Assembly (NCBI GenBank): GCA_038380435.1
Contig: JAWZYU010000025.1
Location: 44,834,691-44,898,690 of the forward strand
Source: Ryuthela nishihirai
Lineage: Eukaryota > Arthropoda > Arachnida > Araneae > Heptathelidae
Direction of reading: 5' to 3'
DNA: 64,000 nucleotides
Shown: one piece after another, positions 1-10,959 of the stretch
Numbering within the stretch: position 1 is the stretch's first letter
Layout: each line of letters opens with the position of its first letter
Made by a program: the position numbers and the translations under genes
The notes under the pieces: model-generated
The model's input: only the letters and a program-made list of their open reading frames with translations
The model's database searches: none
What the model was told of the DNA's origin: nothing

Positions 1-684
1 TATTAAATCTTTGTTTAACATAGTAAATGGCTGGGAGTACTAATTATTTTATGAACGATCTATTTCAATTCTTTGTTCAAGTTCTGTTTTTCAACACAAC
101 GGATATTATTTCAGATATATAACGGACTGATTAAGAAGAAAGTTTTTTTCAAAATTTTAGGATGTGCAACTTTTACATTTGCTTTAGTTGTAAAAAAATA
201 AAAAAAGTATCTCCTCAAGCAGTTTCTTGACACAGTGGTTGTCAGTTTATATCCCGTAGTAGAAGGTCTGTGAGGATGGGTACTGTTTAGAGAATTCTTC
301 TCCGAAATTTCCCATTGGATAGCTTTAGTACTCGAAATTTAATTGCTAATTATTTGGCAAATATCCAATATATTTCCACCATTTTAAAATGTATTAACAG
401 AGTTATGCAGAAGCAATTATTTGTTGAAATTTCATGACAATCAACCAATTTTTATATCAGTTATTAAATTTGCCATTTATTTTTGTGGTAACTTCCCATA
501 TTTTACTCACTGTGAGAAAATGCTATATGAGTTTCAAACTTTATGAGACATGACATCTTGCAACTTGTCCAAAGGAAGTTAAACAAAACTTGTCTAATGA
601 AGTAAAAAAAAAATCGCAACCCTGTGGGGAGGCAGCTTTTTTAAGAGCACTAGTGACTCCTTTTCTCACCAAGGGCTGAACTGG
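1..684. other. AT-rich non-coding stretch, 3' flank of Tpst
   Basis: No gene is recognised. A decayed SINE-2 piece lies at about 209-280 (listed separately). The rest is AT-rich sequence with short open frames that look random. Confidence 0.5.
209..285 (-). mobile_element. SINE-2 fragment, old
   Basis: It matches the 3' part of SINE-2 with many substitutions: CTCAAGCAG at the tail, then the CAGTTTATAT and AGAAGGTCTG blocks in the same order as in better copies at 2211 and 12651. The tRNA-like head is missing. Confidence 0.6.
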
Positions 685-772
685 AATCAGTGGAGAAATT
701 TTTCAACGCTAGCGCAGTTGGGAATCGAACCTGGGAATTTCAGATGATGAGCCTGGCGCACAAGCGACAAAC
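685..772 (-). mobile_element. SINE-1 head fragment, old
   Basis: The tRNA-like head of SINE-1 is recognisable on the minus strand. The degenerate B box (here GGAATCGAACCTGGGAA on plus) is followed by GAGCCTGGCGC as in the young copies. The body is lost. Confidence 0.55.
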
Positions 773-954
773 CGAACTTCTTCCGCAAAAAAATGGCAAT
801 TTGGAGTTGCAAGCAATTTCGATGTTTTAGTAGCTATTTAGGAATCATTTTATGTTGAAACACGGAATTTTAAAGAACTGCCTCCAATTCTAAAACAGTT
901 ACTTTTCACATATTGGAATCAAAATTTATAGCTCCGAATATTTAACAAGCTCTT

Positions 955-1495
955 TCAAATGGAGCAAAGCAAGCTTAAAGTTCTCCAGAGACAGCAGACC
1001 TCATCTGTGTGCGTTTCCTTAGCAACAGATCATTCCCCAGCCACGGATCGGCCGGAAGCTCTTCGGCCACTGTATTCATTAGCGTTTCGTGCCGGGAATA
1101 AGTTTTCCAGGCAACCGCTCTCTCGCCAGATGCAGCTGGAAGTTGGCTCCTCCTCCTCCTCTCATCTGATCGTCTAATTTCCCGATCTTGAAGAGAGACA
1201 ACACAAGGGATTGGCACTAATCAGTTTCGTCTACTGCTGCAGCCATCAGAAAGAATCTCCAGGGCACTTCCTTAGTTTGCTGATAATCGCCTCCTGTCTG
1301 CTTGTAATAGATGGCTAGGATCTGCTTCTCCTGTCCAATTATTTTCTGATTCAATTGAGTGAAAATCTTGGCTGGTCCCTTGAGAGATGAAGACGCATTC
1401 TCGAATCCTCTCAAATGTCATCTCGCTGTTCAGTTTGTTCTTCCTCTGAGTTGGAGACACGTGCAGCGTGACCTTCAACCTTAAAAAAATTTCAT
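955..1495 (-). other. GC-richer unique stretch, possible UTR or exon
   Basis: This stretch is less AT-rich than its surroundings and has no repeat match in the window. On the minus strand a pyrimidine-rich tract ending in AG near 1480 could be a 3' splice site, followed by an open frame of about 68 codons (1272-1478). A second open frame covers 975-1217. Neither translation is a family I recognise. It lies downstream of the Tpst stop codon on the same strand, so a spliced 3' UTR or an exon of a separate gene are both possible. Confidence 0.25.
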
Positions 1496-2024
1496 TTCGT
1501 CGAAGTTTGAATATTTAAATTTAATGCCTTCAGTGAAGACGTGCTTTGAAGTCTCGGCTCAAGTGCAGAATGGTAAATAGAAGGCGAGCTCAACTGTGTC
1601 ATTTTATGGGCATGCTGAAACGCAGTGATGATGAAGAGAAATGTTTTGAAAAAATTTAAAACACCGAAATGGAACTTGGCGGAATTTCAGGGCGGTTTTT
1701 TATGGAAGCAAACACTTATCGATAACTTACAATAAAGGTCGACCCAGAATTAATTACTGTAAAAAGGGAAAAATTTAAAAATAGGTAATAAAGATAAAAT
1801 AAAGAAGAAATTTTTTATTATAACTTTGAATAACTGAAGAGCCTTTGAAAACAGCAACTGAACTCTCTCCGGAAAGTAAAAAAAATGCGAATTTACACGA
1901 CGAGAGATGTTTCGATAATACAAGGGAAGAGAAGAGCTAAAACTCGTTCACTTTTCCCCCAAAGAGCGAGGCAGATGCATCTGCAGACCGATGCTTAGGT
2001 CGAAACGGTGGAGGGATATTTTGG
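1496..2024. other. AT-rich stretch, nothing recognised
   Basis: No coding, RNA or repeat feature could be supported here. Confidence 0.4.
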
Positions 2025-2128
2025 TTAGAATGACCAGATTTAAAGAAAAGGATCCGGAGAGCTTTGAAAATTCGGTTCGAATGATTAACCAGATATCCCA
2101 GGAAAATGTGAACATCTGGCCACCCTAA
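2025..2128. mobile_element. Tiny TIR element (MITE), about 104 bp
   Basis: The ends form an imperfect inverted repeat: TTAGAATGACCAGAT on the left and ATCTGGCCACCCTAA on the right match at 12 of 15 positions. The motif GGTGACCAGA/TCTGG(C)CACC also appears near 2526-2560 and 21985-22020, which suggests a dispersed DNA-transposon-derived family. Confidence 0.45.
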
Positions 2129-2210
2129 TTTGACAGCTCACAATTGATGACTTTAATTATAAAATTCTAGCCTCAGGTTTTTAGTTATTTGTAATAAATA
2201 AAAAAAATAA

Positions 2211-2384
2211 ATACCCCCTCAAGCAGCTGCTTGCCACAGAGGGCTGACAGGAACCTGTCAGTTTATATGCCACAGTAGAAGATCTGAAAGGATGGCAGGA
2301 CCTCAGCAGAAAAATGACACATACATCTATGCCTTACCCGGGGCTCGAACCCAGGTCCCTTAGATCACTGGATTACCAACCCAT
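2211..2384 (-). mobile_element. SINE-2 copy
   Basis: This is a tRNA-related SINE on the minus strand. The B-box block GGTTCGAGCCCCGGG is seen here as its complement near 2340-2355. It is followed by the family body and a 3' end reading GCAGCTGCTTGAGG next to an A/T-rich tail (2190-2210). The hairpin CTGACAGG..CCTGTCAG is present with one change. Confidence 0.75.
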
Positions 2385-2651
2385 TTTTTTTATAACAGTG
2401 TTCTACTACTATTCTATTAGTGAAAGGTCTGCTCGTATTTTACAGTTCATTTAATATTTTTAAAATATCGGTAACCAAAAATCTGGGGAAGTTTATTTGT
2501 TGATAGATCTTTTCTTCCAGGGACTGTCACCGGAAAATGGGGACGTCTGGTCTCCCTAGTTTATAGTTATAGCCACAACCTAGAAAGCTGCGTGACCTGC
2601 GCATTTTTGTCAGCTGAATAATTGGCATGGCCAGTTGCATATTGCTGGGTA

Positions 2652-3072
2652 GAGGGGCGGGGTGTGGCTCAGTCGGTAGCGCGCCAGGCTCGTAATCTGT
2701 AGTTCCCAGGTTCGAGTCCCAGCTGGGTCAGCGTTGAGATTTATCTCAGCAAAATTCCCCGCCCTGCCCACGGTCAGTAGGGGACACCGATGGGCTTGGA
2801 AAGGCCATCGGTGTCCCCTACTGACCATCGATGTCCCTAAGGCCGTCGGATGGGACGTTAAGCCGTGGCTGCGTGAACGGGAGAGCCATACCTTGTGCAC
2901 GTTAAAGAACACGCTGGATGGCCTTGACGGGAGGCTACCATCTGTCTCCCAACAGCTGTTCCAGTGGGTCCCCTCCCCCAACCTTCTCTGAGCCTTCGGG
3001 ATCCATGTGACCTGGCCATTTAGCCCATGGTGTGCAAAAAAGTGCCGCTCAGAGGTAACCCAACCCAACCCA
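2652..3072 (+). mobile_element. SINE-1 copy with internal inverted duplication
   Basis: A full tRNA-derived SINE with A box TGGCTCAGTCGG, B box GGTTCGAGTCC, a conserved body, and an AACCC-type tail. It is flanked by the duplication ATTGCTGGGTA (2641-2651 and 3073-3083). It is longer than sister copies because GTCAGTAGGGGACACCGATGG at about 2774 is followed by its own reverse complement, making a 21-bp-stem hairpin in the body. Confidence 0.9.
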
Positions 3073-4297
3073 ATTGCTGGGTACAGCATGAGCAGCACTA
3101 CGTTGTTGGGTGCTTTAGAGCACTGATTTACGAGGAATGTGTGCCCATTGAGTGATCTTGTTCTGCAAGTATAGCCCCGTACGTCTGGTGTTTCACTCGG
3201 ACTCGATCAAGAATGCGGTTAATCTTCCTCTGTGTAAGGGAAACGAACTGACGGAGGAACGTTTCATAACAGCACTAAAACAAATCATTCAATCGAACGA
3301 AGGAATCGGACCCCATAGCCATATGGAATTTGATTTCGTGTTCGCCGATCTGGAGCGTATCAGTCGCGGTGGTAAATGCCTTGCACCTGAGACTCCTAAT
3401 CTCGTTAATATGGATTCATTTTTAAAAGAATCAAAAAGTCATGGTATGGATCCAAAACAATGCGATACGTGTCTAGCTAGATCTCTAATGGTAGCAAGAG
3501 AATTGAACTTTAAAAAAAGAGACATGCCTAACCAATACAAGCAAATCCGTCAATGCCAGTGTAAGCTTCAACTCATCGAAGCCCTTCAACTACATCGAGC
3601 TGCCGACGTTCCTGTCGGTCCTTGCGGCATACCGGAAGTCAAGCTCTTCCAGCAGCATTTGGCACCTGAGTTCCGTATAGTGGTCTATTTGACCGTAAAT
3701 TGCTTCTGCCTGTTTTTGTAGGACCTGAGGCTACCCAGAGCCTGTTTCTACTATACCGATATCAACATTTTGATGTCATAGTTACTCCTGCAGGACTTTT
3801 CGGTGCACATAAATTTTGCACGATATGTTTAGAGGCCTACAACCATCAAGGTCACGCTTGTAAAGTCACCTGCAACCGTTATCTGTCGCAGGACATCGTC
3901 CCCAGTGGAGACTCCCTTCTGTGCCCTCACTGTAACATGTATTTGAGGGGTCCTGATTGCTTTCAGGCGTATCTCCAGCAATCCTGTCAACATCATCATC
4001 GTTGTACAAAATGCCTGGGCATTTTCGATCCTAAAAAGGAACACTGGTGCCGAGAAAATAAACCGCAGTATGTTGAACCGCTTAAATTAAAGCCTTGTGG
4101 AGCAAAACTATATTTATTTTGACGTCAAAAATGTTCAACTGACAAACGGCGTGTCAAGCCTTTCTTGTGTGTGGTCACTTATTAAGCAGACGACGAGTGG
4201 CAACTGGTATCATTTCCCGATGCCAATAAATTTATGGACTGGCTCCTTGGTGAAACGCAGCCCGGCAAACACTAGTCACTGCGCACAATTTCCTTGG

Positions 4298-4673
4298 GTT
4301 GGGTTGTTTTACCTCTGAGCGGCACTTTTTTGCACACCATGGGCAGGTCACATGGACCCCGAAGGCTCAGAGAAGGTTGGGGGAGGGGACCCACTGGAAC
4401 AGCTGTTGGGAGACAGATGGTAGCCTCCCGTCAAGGCCATCCAGCGTGTTCTTTAACGTGCACAGGGTATGGCTCTCCTGCACACGGGGCCACGGCTTAA
4501 AGTCCCATCCGACGGACGGCGGCCTTTCCAAGCCCATCGGTGTCCCCTACTGACCGTGGGCAGGGCGGGGAATTTTTTCGGAGATAAATCTCAACGCTGA
4601 CCCAGCTGGGACTCGAACCTGGGAACTACAGATTACGAGCCTGGCGCGCTACCGACTGAGGCACCCCCGCCCC
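4298..4673 (-). mobile_element. SINE-1 copy inside the polymerase relic
   Basis: A complete minus-strand SINE-1. Near-identical duplications flank it: CAATTTCCTTGG (4286-4297) and CAATTTCCCTGG (4674-4685). It therefore inserted after the polymerase gene was already in place. Confidence 0.9.
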
Positions 4674-4920
4674 CAATTTCCCTGGCTTTGACGGTATGTA
4701 TGTAATCGATTACCTCTACCGTCATCTGTTGACACCAGACCTAGTGTTTCAAGGTTAGAAAATTCTGGAAATTTTCCTCAAGGGCTTGAAAATTCGTTTC
4801 ATTGCTAGTTTTTCTTTTATTCAGGCACCTTTGAGGACATTTTCAAAAACCTTTAATGTGGAAATGGTGAAGAGATTTTTGCCGTTCGAGTTCGTCCAGG
4901 AAAAAAATCTGAAGTATGTG

Positions 4921-5751
4921 GGATCGATTCCTGATGCTCGTTACTTTCGGCTTGAAGACATGAATATCAGTATGCGGAGTGAATTCGATATCTGGTATGC
5001 CTCTGCCTCACGAAAGGACTGGGATTTTAAGAGATAACTTTTTTTTTATTGTGAAGCCGATACGATTCTACTGCAGAAGAGCTGTGAGATCGATTCCTGA
5101 TGCTCGTTACTTTCGGCTTGAAGACATGAATATCAGTATGCGGAGTGAATTCGATATCTGGTATGCCTCTGCCTCACGAAAGGACTGGGACTTTAAGAGA
5201 TAACTTTTTTTTTATTGTGAAGCCGATACGATTCTACTGTAGAAGAGCTGTGAGATCGATTCCTGATGCTCGTTACTTTCGGCTTGAAGACATGAATATC
5301 AGTATGCGGAGTGAATTCAATATCTGGTATGCCTCTGCCTCACTAAAGGACCGGGACTTTCAGAGAGAACTTTTTTTTTATTGTGAAGCCGATACGATTC
5401 TACTGTAGAAGAGCTGTGAGATCGATTCCTGATGCTCGTTACTTTCGGCTTGAAGACATGAATATCAGTATGCGGAGTGAATTCAATATCTGGTATGCCT
5501 CTGCCTCACGAAAGGACTGGGACTTTAAGAGATAACTTTTTTTTATTGTGAAGCCGATACGATTCTACTGCAGAAGAGCTGTGAGATCGATTCCTGATGC
5601 TCGTTACTTTCGGCTTGAAGACATGAATATCAGTATGCAGAGTGAATTCGATATCTGGTATGCCTCTGCCTCACGAAAGGACTGGGACTTTAAGAGATAA
5701 CTTTTTTTTTATTGTGAAGCCGATACGATTCTACTGCAGAAGAGCTGTGAG
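4921..5751 (+). repeat. 166-bp tandem repeat, five units, from polymerase coding DNA
   Basis: Five head-to-tail units begin at about 4921, 5087, 5253, 5419 and 5584, each starting near GATCGATTCCTGATGCTCG. Each unit encodes part of the polymerase (IPDARYFRLED then WYASASRKDWDFKR). The units differ by a few bases and by the length of a T run. Most contain a TAA created after GAGA; the third unit keeps the open version. The amplification lies inside the gene, not beside it. Confidence 0.9.
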
Positions 5752-6437
5752 AAATTTCGCCTCGATTTTATTATTTATTATTTTCCTTTCGCTGAAGATC
5801 TCACCAGTGCAGGGGCGTGTCAACGGGTGTTTCGACGAAAATTTCTTCAGAAGAACGAGGTTGAGTAAGAGGCAGTACGAGGTTGAAAAAAACAACATCG
5901 AGATTCAAACGGCTTGCTCGCCTCAGGGGAATACAAAATTTCAAAGTTTAAATTAGATGACATTTGCCATGCCACATGCACCATTTTTGAAGGAAAGGGT
6001 TGTTGGTTCCATGGATGTATCCAGTGTTTTCGTCCTGATGTCATCCAGTCTGTGGAAAAAAAAAACGCTTTCGGTTCTCTATAATCGAACTCTCGATCGG
6101 CTTGGAGCCATAAAACTTCTGATGCCTGATTACGAAATCAAGGTCATGTGGTCATTGATCGTATATTACGTACTGATCAGGCATTGGCAATCAAATATAA
6201 AAATATTGAGCCTATTAGAAGAATCGGAGCTCGGGATTTTCTATTTGGCGGAAGGATTGAGTGCAGAGCTTGTTATGCTTCTGAGGATCAGGGTGTGTCC
6301 TCGATTATCACGATGTCAATTTGCTCTACCCCGCAGTCTGAAAAAATCTCTCTACGGCAAAGGATACCCTAGAAGGATCACACAGGACTTTGTGTATGAC
6401 GTCGACTTTTATTTCTGTGTGAATCCCTATGGAACCC

Positions 6438-6520
6438 TGGGCTTTGGGGTCCTTGTGTACTGATCATTTAGGCCCATTGTGTGCAAAAAAAAAGTACCGC
6501 TCAAAGGTGAAAAAAAAAAA
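6438..6520 (+). mobile_element. SINE-1 3'-end fragment
   Basis: It matches the SINE-1 3' end: CTTTGGGGTCC, ATTTAGGCCCATTGTGTGC, then GTACCGCTCAAAGGT. The poly-A stretch is expanded and the head is absent. It ends the polymerase relic. Confidence 0.7.
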
Positions 6521-8122
6521 CCTTTCCAGTTAACAGCAGCAAATGATTTCATTGAATCGATCGATTTCAATGAAGTGCCACATTGAGTATTCAAGCAAAT
6601 ATTTTCTGCAATTTGACATAGACAGATTTTGTTTTTCAAGGAAAAAGCAGAGGAAATTTTTACATCTTGCGGAGGGGGTGGAAGCTCTAAAAATTTCAGT
6701 GGTGCCATATTAATGTACTTAAATGTGTTTCTAACTCTACTTTTATTTATAAACCTTTAATTCCGCTGATTTGCTGTTTGCGAGAATGTTCATGAAGGTA
6801 AACCTCGCAGCCTGGAGTCCAGTGGCTTAACCAAAAGGGGTTCTTCCCCCCTCCCCTCCCTTGGGGATCTGAATAAAGTACATTTTGTAAGAAATCCCCG
6901 CAAATAAGAGACGTAAGCACGCAACTTTCTCCTTCTGATTGAAAGTGGTACGCCGTTTCGTTTAGGACTTACCATGTAAATGTTTTTAAGTATTGCTACT
7001 TCTGAATGAGAAAAATAAAAATAATTTGCTTCTGTATTATTGCGAAATTTTATTTTAGTGCGATTGTCCTTTTTGGACTCCTATATCTTCCCCAACAACT
7101 GCAGCGTGTAGATCTCCTCGTTTTTCCCCTGAGTTATAAAACGATGAGACTTTCGGAGGATGTTATCAGATAGAAGTGATTCGTTCTCAATTAGATCTGA
7201 GAAATCCGTCGCGACTCTCGATTTTTTGATCACTACCCTGACCCAAAGTATCCTTGAACGCCATACCGAATTGGAATTTTCGTTTTTTTCTAGAGATCAC
7301 CCCTAAGCACCAATTTTTATCTTTGCAGTCAAGGACGTATCCAGCGTGAGGGGGAGGGCCAGGGGGTCTACTACCCCCTGAAATCCCTTCCCCTTATACG
7401 AACTCTCGAACGTGTCCACCTGCTTTGAAATTTAAATCAGGTGTCTTTATAATTTTGTTTTAGGCCGTGTTATAAGGCCAATACTAAAAAGAGGGGAAAA
7501 ATTAACAAGTGTAAAAGTTTATTCCATATAGAATATAATTTTAATCTATCCTATCCATTAGGTAATTTAGTAATTGGGAGATCCTATTAAATTTCATTCT
7601 CTGACCTCACTCTAAAAATAAAACTAAATCCTGGGTATGGGCCTCTCTGCAGCATTCGAATATCGAAATTTGACCTCTGACCTCGAAGGATCCGTCGGAT
7701 TCAAAATTTCATGTTTCTGAGATGTAGAATCCGAAATATTCCTGGACAGCCATTTGTACACTTCCAGCAAGTGCATATCACAGTTTCCAAAAGTTTGTCC
7801 TCCATTTCAACTTGAAGGACACATCGGATCATAAATTTAGGAACGTTTCTGAGATCTACGACTCGAATTTCCCCAAGCCACCATTTTTCACATTTTGAGC
7901 ACAGGTAGATCAGGGATTGACAGAAGTCTGACTCTTATTTCTTCTTGAAGAACCCATTGGACCTTAATTTTGGGATATTTCTCGAGACTGACGACTGAAA
8001 TTACCCATGATGCAAATTTTCAGAATTCTACCCCTACCCCTTCCCTGTTAGCATTAGCGATATTACCTCTTGCTCACTCAATACCTTCCTCACTTTGCTT
8101 TTAGTTCCAGACCTGTGAATGG
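6521..8122. other. Non-coding stretch, Tpst 3' flank
   Basis: No gene was recognised. At 7325-7395, CAGTCAAGGACGTATCCAG followed by a G-rich run resembles the end of a hAT-type element, but the other end was not found. Several similar statements of the form 'GAATCCGAAATATTCC' repeat loosely at 7660-8030, which may be a decayed tandem repeat. Confidence 0.35.
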
Positions 8123-8398
8123 TGATAATCAAAACTTCTGACGTCATTTATCAAACCAACGTCACCACTTTATACTTCCATTATTCTTTGATTAGGAAAG
8201 TTAGTTCAAATCTTAGTTTTAATCGCAGGATGCATAATATGGTTAATCGACACTGCCCTGCCAAAGTGTTCACGTTATGTCAATGGGAATCTAACTTCTA
8301 AGCTCTGAAATTTCTAATATATACATTAAACGTCAGAAAAGAAATAAATATAAATTAAAGATCATGATCAAATCTATTTAATTCTCGTTTTTTAAACA
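8123..8398. repeat. Dispersed repeat, copy 1
   Basis: About 275 bp is nearly identical to 12352-12625, starting ATCAAAACTTCTGACGTCAT and continuing through AAATCTATTTAATTCTCG. The few differences are single bases. No open frame of note. Its distal part is also the left arm of the fold-back at 8270-8790. Confidence 0.85.
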
Positions 8399-8790
8399 AT
8401 ATTCGTTCAGCATTTAAACAGTTATGGAAGCTGCAATATTTAACAATAAGTTATCTTGCTTTACTGAAATCTTTCATAATTGTCTAATATTTAAATAACC
8501 ATTACGCAAACTTCTAAAATATATTCTTACTTTATTAAATGGTTTCAAAGAATACTTATTGTTTAAATTTTAATTGGTTTCTGAGTTCGTTTTCTTATGA
8601 CCCATTTCTGTTGTAAAATAGTCCAGTTCCATAACTCTTGAAATGCTGAACGAATATTATTGAAAATAAGGATTCTCGTATAAATAGATTTAATTGTGAT
8701 CTTTATTCTCTTCAGTCACATTTTTTCATTAAATGCATATTTTTAGCAGTTATAGAGCTTCGAATTCCTATTCACATAACATGGAAATTT
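8270..8790. repeat. Large imperfect fold-back element
   Basis: The left arm (about 8270-8480) and right arm (about 8570-8790) are imperfect reverse complements. For example AATATTCGTTCAGCATTT on the left is matched by AAATGCTGAACGAATATT on the right. Similar arms without a clear partner occur near 42840-43040, 44300-44500 and 19850-19950. This looks like an old palindromic MITE family. Confidence 0.65.
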
Positions 8791-10412
8791 TCTCTTCCTT
8801 TGGTAGGTCAGCTATGTGCAACTACATAATTTACAGGTGGTCCGAGGTTATATTTGGTTGACACAAGCTAATTGCCAAGCATGACTCCTTAAACGTTGGG
8901 AACACAATAACGGAAACAAGCTTTGAGAATAAACTAGAACTCAATGTTCTCGAAAATACTGAGCTTACGTAGCTCAATTGCTTCTAAATTTTTAAAATCA
9001 TATCTACCATTTTTTTTTTCAACATGACAGCCATATTTTGCAGAAATAATAATAATTGAGTAAAATTAAAGAAGAAAATAAAAGAGAGAAATAATATTTT
9101 TAGCAGCAAAGTTCATTTTTGGGAAAAATTCACCGATTCTTAAAAAGTTTTTTTAACGTATTTTTTCTGTGGAAGACTCAGAGCACAGATCGTTTCCATT
9201 TCACTTCTCGTATTACTCTTTAAGATGCAGTTCATAACGATGATCTCTGTGCAAAGTTGGGGATTGCAGCGGAGGGCATTTAGGCTTATCTACATCAGAT
9301 GGCCTAAATGCCCTCCACCGGATCAGACTTCTCCCATCTCATGCACTCTGACATACAAAACGAGTCGGTTACTGATGAAATTATTAAACATATTGGAACT
9401 ACAAAAATGCTAATGTAAATAAATTCTTCTAAACTCACTTAGGTTGTGTGGCATATAAACTATACATTGCTTATTTACCATTTTATTCAAATTTTATAAG
9501 AATGCTTTAGAAATAAATCAGTCGGACATTAAGCTCAGAATTTGTCCAACAATGGCCGCCATTGACGAAAGCAATATTTGCTTTGCTTCCATTCATCAAA
9601 GCTCTGCGATTGGTTAAGCCATCTGGAGCATGCGCTATGTAGTGATAATGCCTTACGCTTCCTCGAGACTTTCTACCTTCTGTTAACAGATGACGAAGGA
9701 ATTTCTCATTTGCTTCTAACGCTCACTAAGTAGGTCGTCTGCTTCCTCTCTTTTCATATTTATAAACCGCTATATAACAAAGAAATTCGAGGATTGTTAT
9801 ACAAATAAAAGAATTGTTTTCGAATGACCTTATGAAAGTTATGAAAATATTGATTTTAGTCTAATAGTGTCTAATAAGTTTATGTTTTACTTCTTTAGTA
9901 CATATATTTAATATATATTTCTTTTCTTTTCAAATTGTAAAGAAATAAAAGGGAAACATTGCTTCAATGGATGCTTTGTAATGGTTCGTAAAAGTCGATC
10001 GATGGGGAGTCTATGAGGCTGTGCTGGAAGTTCTCATAGCTGAGATTTGAGTTCTCATAGCTGAAACTAATGACCTGCCAATCAGTGAACGATCTATGAG
10101 AATTATCGACAACTCGCAGTCTCATGGGATAGAGAAAACCGTTTCAGTGGTTTAACGCTGTTAATGTTTACAAATTCCCTGGCTTCTTCAGAAAAACTAT
10201 TACCAACGTGGAGCTGGTTCAGAACTCAATGGGGCGTGTGTACACATGCTTCGCTTTGCTGTGAGGCCATCGAAGTTGTTTCGGAAATGTTTTGTTTCAA
10301 AAAGGCAGAAACTTTGGAAAGGTTATCAGTATTTAATCTGCTGAAACCGCTTCTGTGTGGCTCTACCAAAGCCTCTCTGATCTCAATCGGAGAAGAGTTG
10401 GGAATTCCTGCT
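8791..10412. other. Probable Tpst 3' UTR and downstream flank
   Basis: This follows the Tpst stop codon on the minus strand. The first AATAAA on that strand after the stop is at 9482-9487, giving a possible 3' UTR of roughly 0.9 kb. No coding feature was supported. A perfect 15-bp hairpin lies at 9271-9316 (listed separately). Confidence 0.3.
9271..9316. repeat. Perfect 15-bp hairpin
   Basis: GGAGGGCATTTAGGC (9271-9285) and GCCTAAATGCCCTCC (9302-9316) are exact reverse complements separated by 16 bases. It would lie close to, or downstream of, the inferred Tpst polyadenylation site. Confidence 0.85.
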
Positions 10413-10833
10413 TTAAAATGTCTCAAGTTCTGTGGTAGCATTGAGCTTCTGCAGCCCTCGCAGCGACTCCCTGCTCCCCCTGGTGCTGTTGCCTTCCCTT
10501 GTCCCTTGATTCCTTTTCACTTCTCCCTCAGCCACAGGTTGTTGAGTCCCTCGCAACAAGGTTTGCCTCAGCATTTCCCGCTTCTTCGCCACTTTCTTTC
10601 CCCTCGCAGCCCACAGCTCTCGGTTGGCTTGCACGTCCCACGTGTTGTGCACAACGAGCGAGTCGGGCTTCCCATAATTCGGTGGGTTGGTTAGCGGATC
10701 ATAGCCCAGCGCTTTCAGCATCGGGGCTAGGGAAGGCATGTCGCGGATGACGTCACTTGGAATATGCCCCACCCATTTGGTGAGAGCCTCCATGTTGATG
10801 GGCTTGATCACTTGGTCTGTGGACCGTTCCAAC
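10413..10833 (-). CDS. Tpst: Tpst last coding exon
   Basis: This exon encodes the C-terminal part of a Golgi tyrosylprotein sulfotransferase, which transfers sulfate from PAPS to tyrosines of secreted and membrane proteins. The translation begins [17 protein letters not shown] and contains GHIPSDV and [16 protein letters not shown], matching the conserved C-terminal third of animal TPSTs. A pyrimidine tract ending in CAG precedes base 10833. The first base completes an ATG codon begun in the previous exon (18295), so the phases agree. TAA is at 10413-10415. After the conserved core there is a basic tail of about 60 residues ([12 protein letters not shown]...) with two possible N-glycosylation sites (NST, NAT). 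This tail does not resemble vertebrate TPST tails. Confidence 0.9.
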
Positions 10834-10959
10834 CTGGAAAGAAAACAGAGAATTGTGAAAAGCAAATCGAAATGGAGAATTAAGGAATATACAGTTTAAG
10901 ACTATTCGAGCTTATAAACCCGGATTTAAAGAACAGCTTAGAAGGAGAGGGCAGGCAGG

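Larger units (their letters stand above)
3124..6437 (+). pseudogene. Polinton/Maverick-type DNA polymerase B relic
   Basis: Degenerate pieces of a type-B DNA polymerase of the protein-primed Polinton/adintovirus kind occur in order. An N-terminal segment (3152-3700) includes a GPCGIPEVKLFQ block. A cysteine/histidine-rich segment (3720-4110) reads HFDVIVTPAGLFG followed by CxxC pairs. An exonuclease-to-palm segment starts near 4800, and a later block has FHGCIQCF (about 6010) and an FGGR motif (about 6240). The frame is broken by several shifts and stops, by a SINE-1 insertion (4298-4673), and by a five-fold tandem repeat (4921-5751). It cannot be functional. No integrase, packaging ATPase or capsid gene was seen beside it. 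The family call rests on remembered motif patterns, not a search. Confidence 0.65.

Noticed and set aside
2652..2735. A tRNA gene at the A/B box region
   Set aside because: The tRNA-like part is the head of SINE-1, lacks a proper acceptor stem, and is present in many copies with a long non-tRNA body.
3050..3075. Telomere-like AACCC repeats
   Set aside because: They are the short tail of SINE-1 copies, only two to four units long; arthropod telomeres are usually TTAGG.
4921..5751. A CRISPR-like array
   Set aside because: The 166-bp units are adjacent without spacers and derive from a polymerase coding segment, in a eukaryotic genome.
10164..10694. 176-codon plus-strand open frame
   Set aside because: It is antisense to the Tpst last exon, which has splice sites and clear homology.
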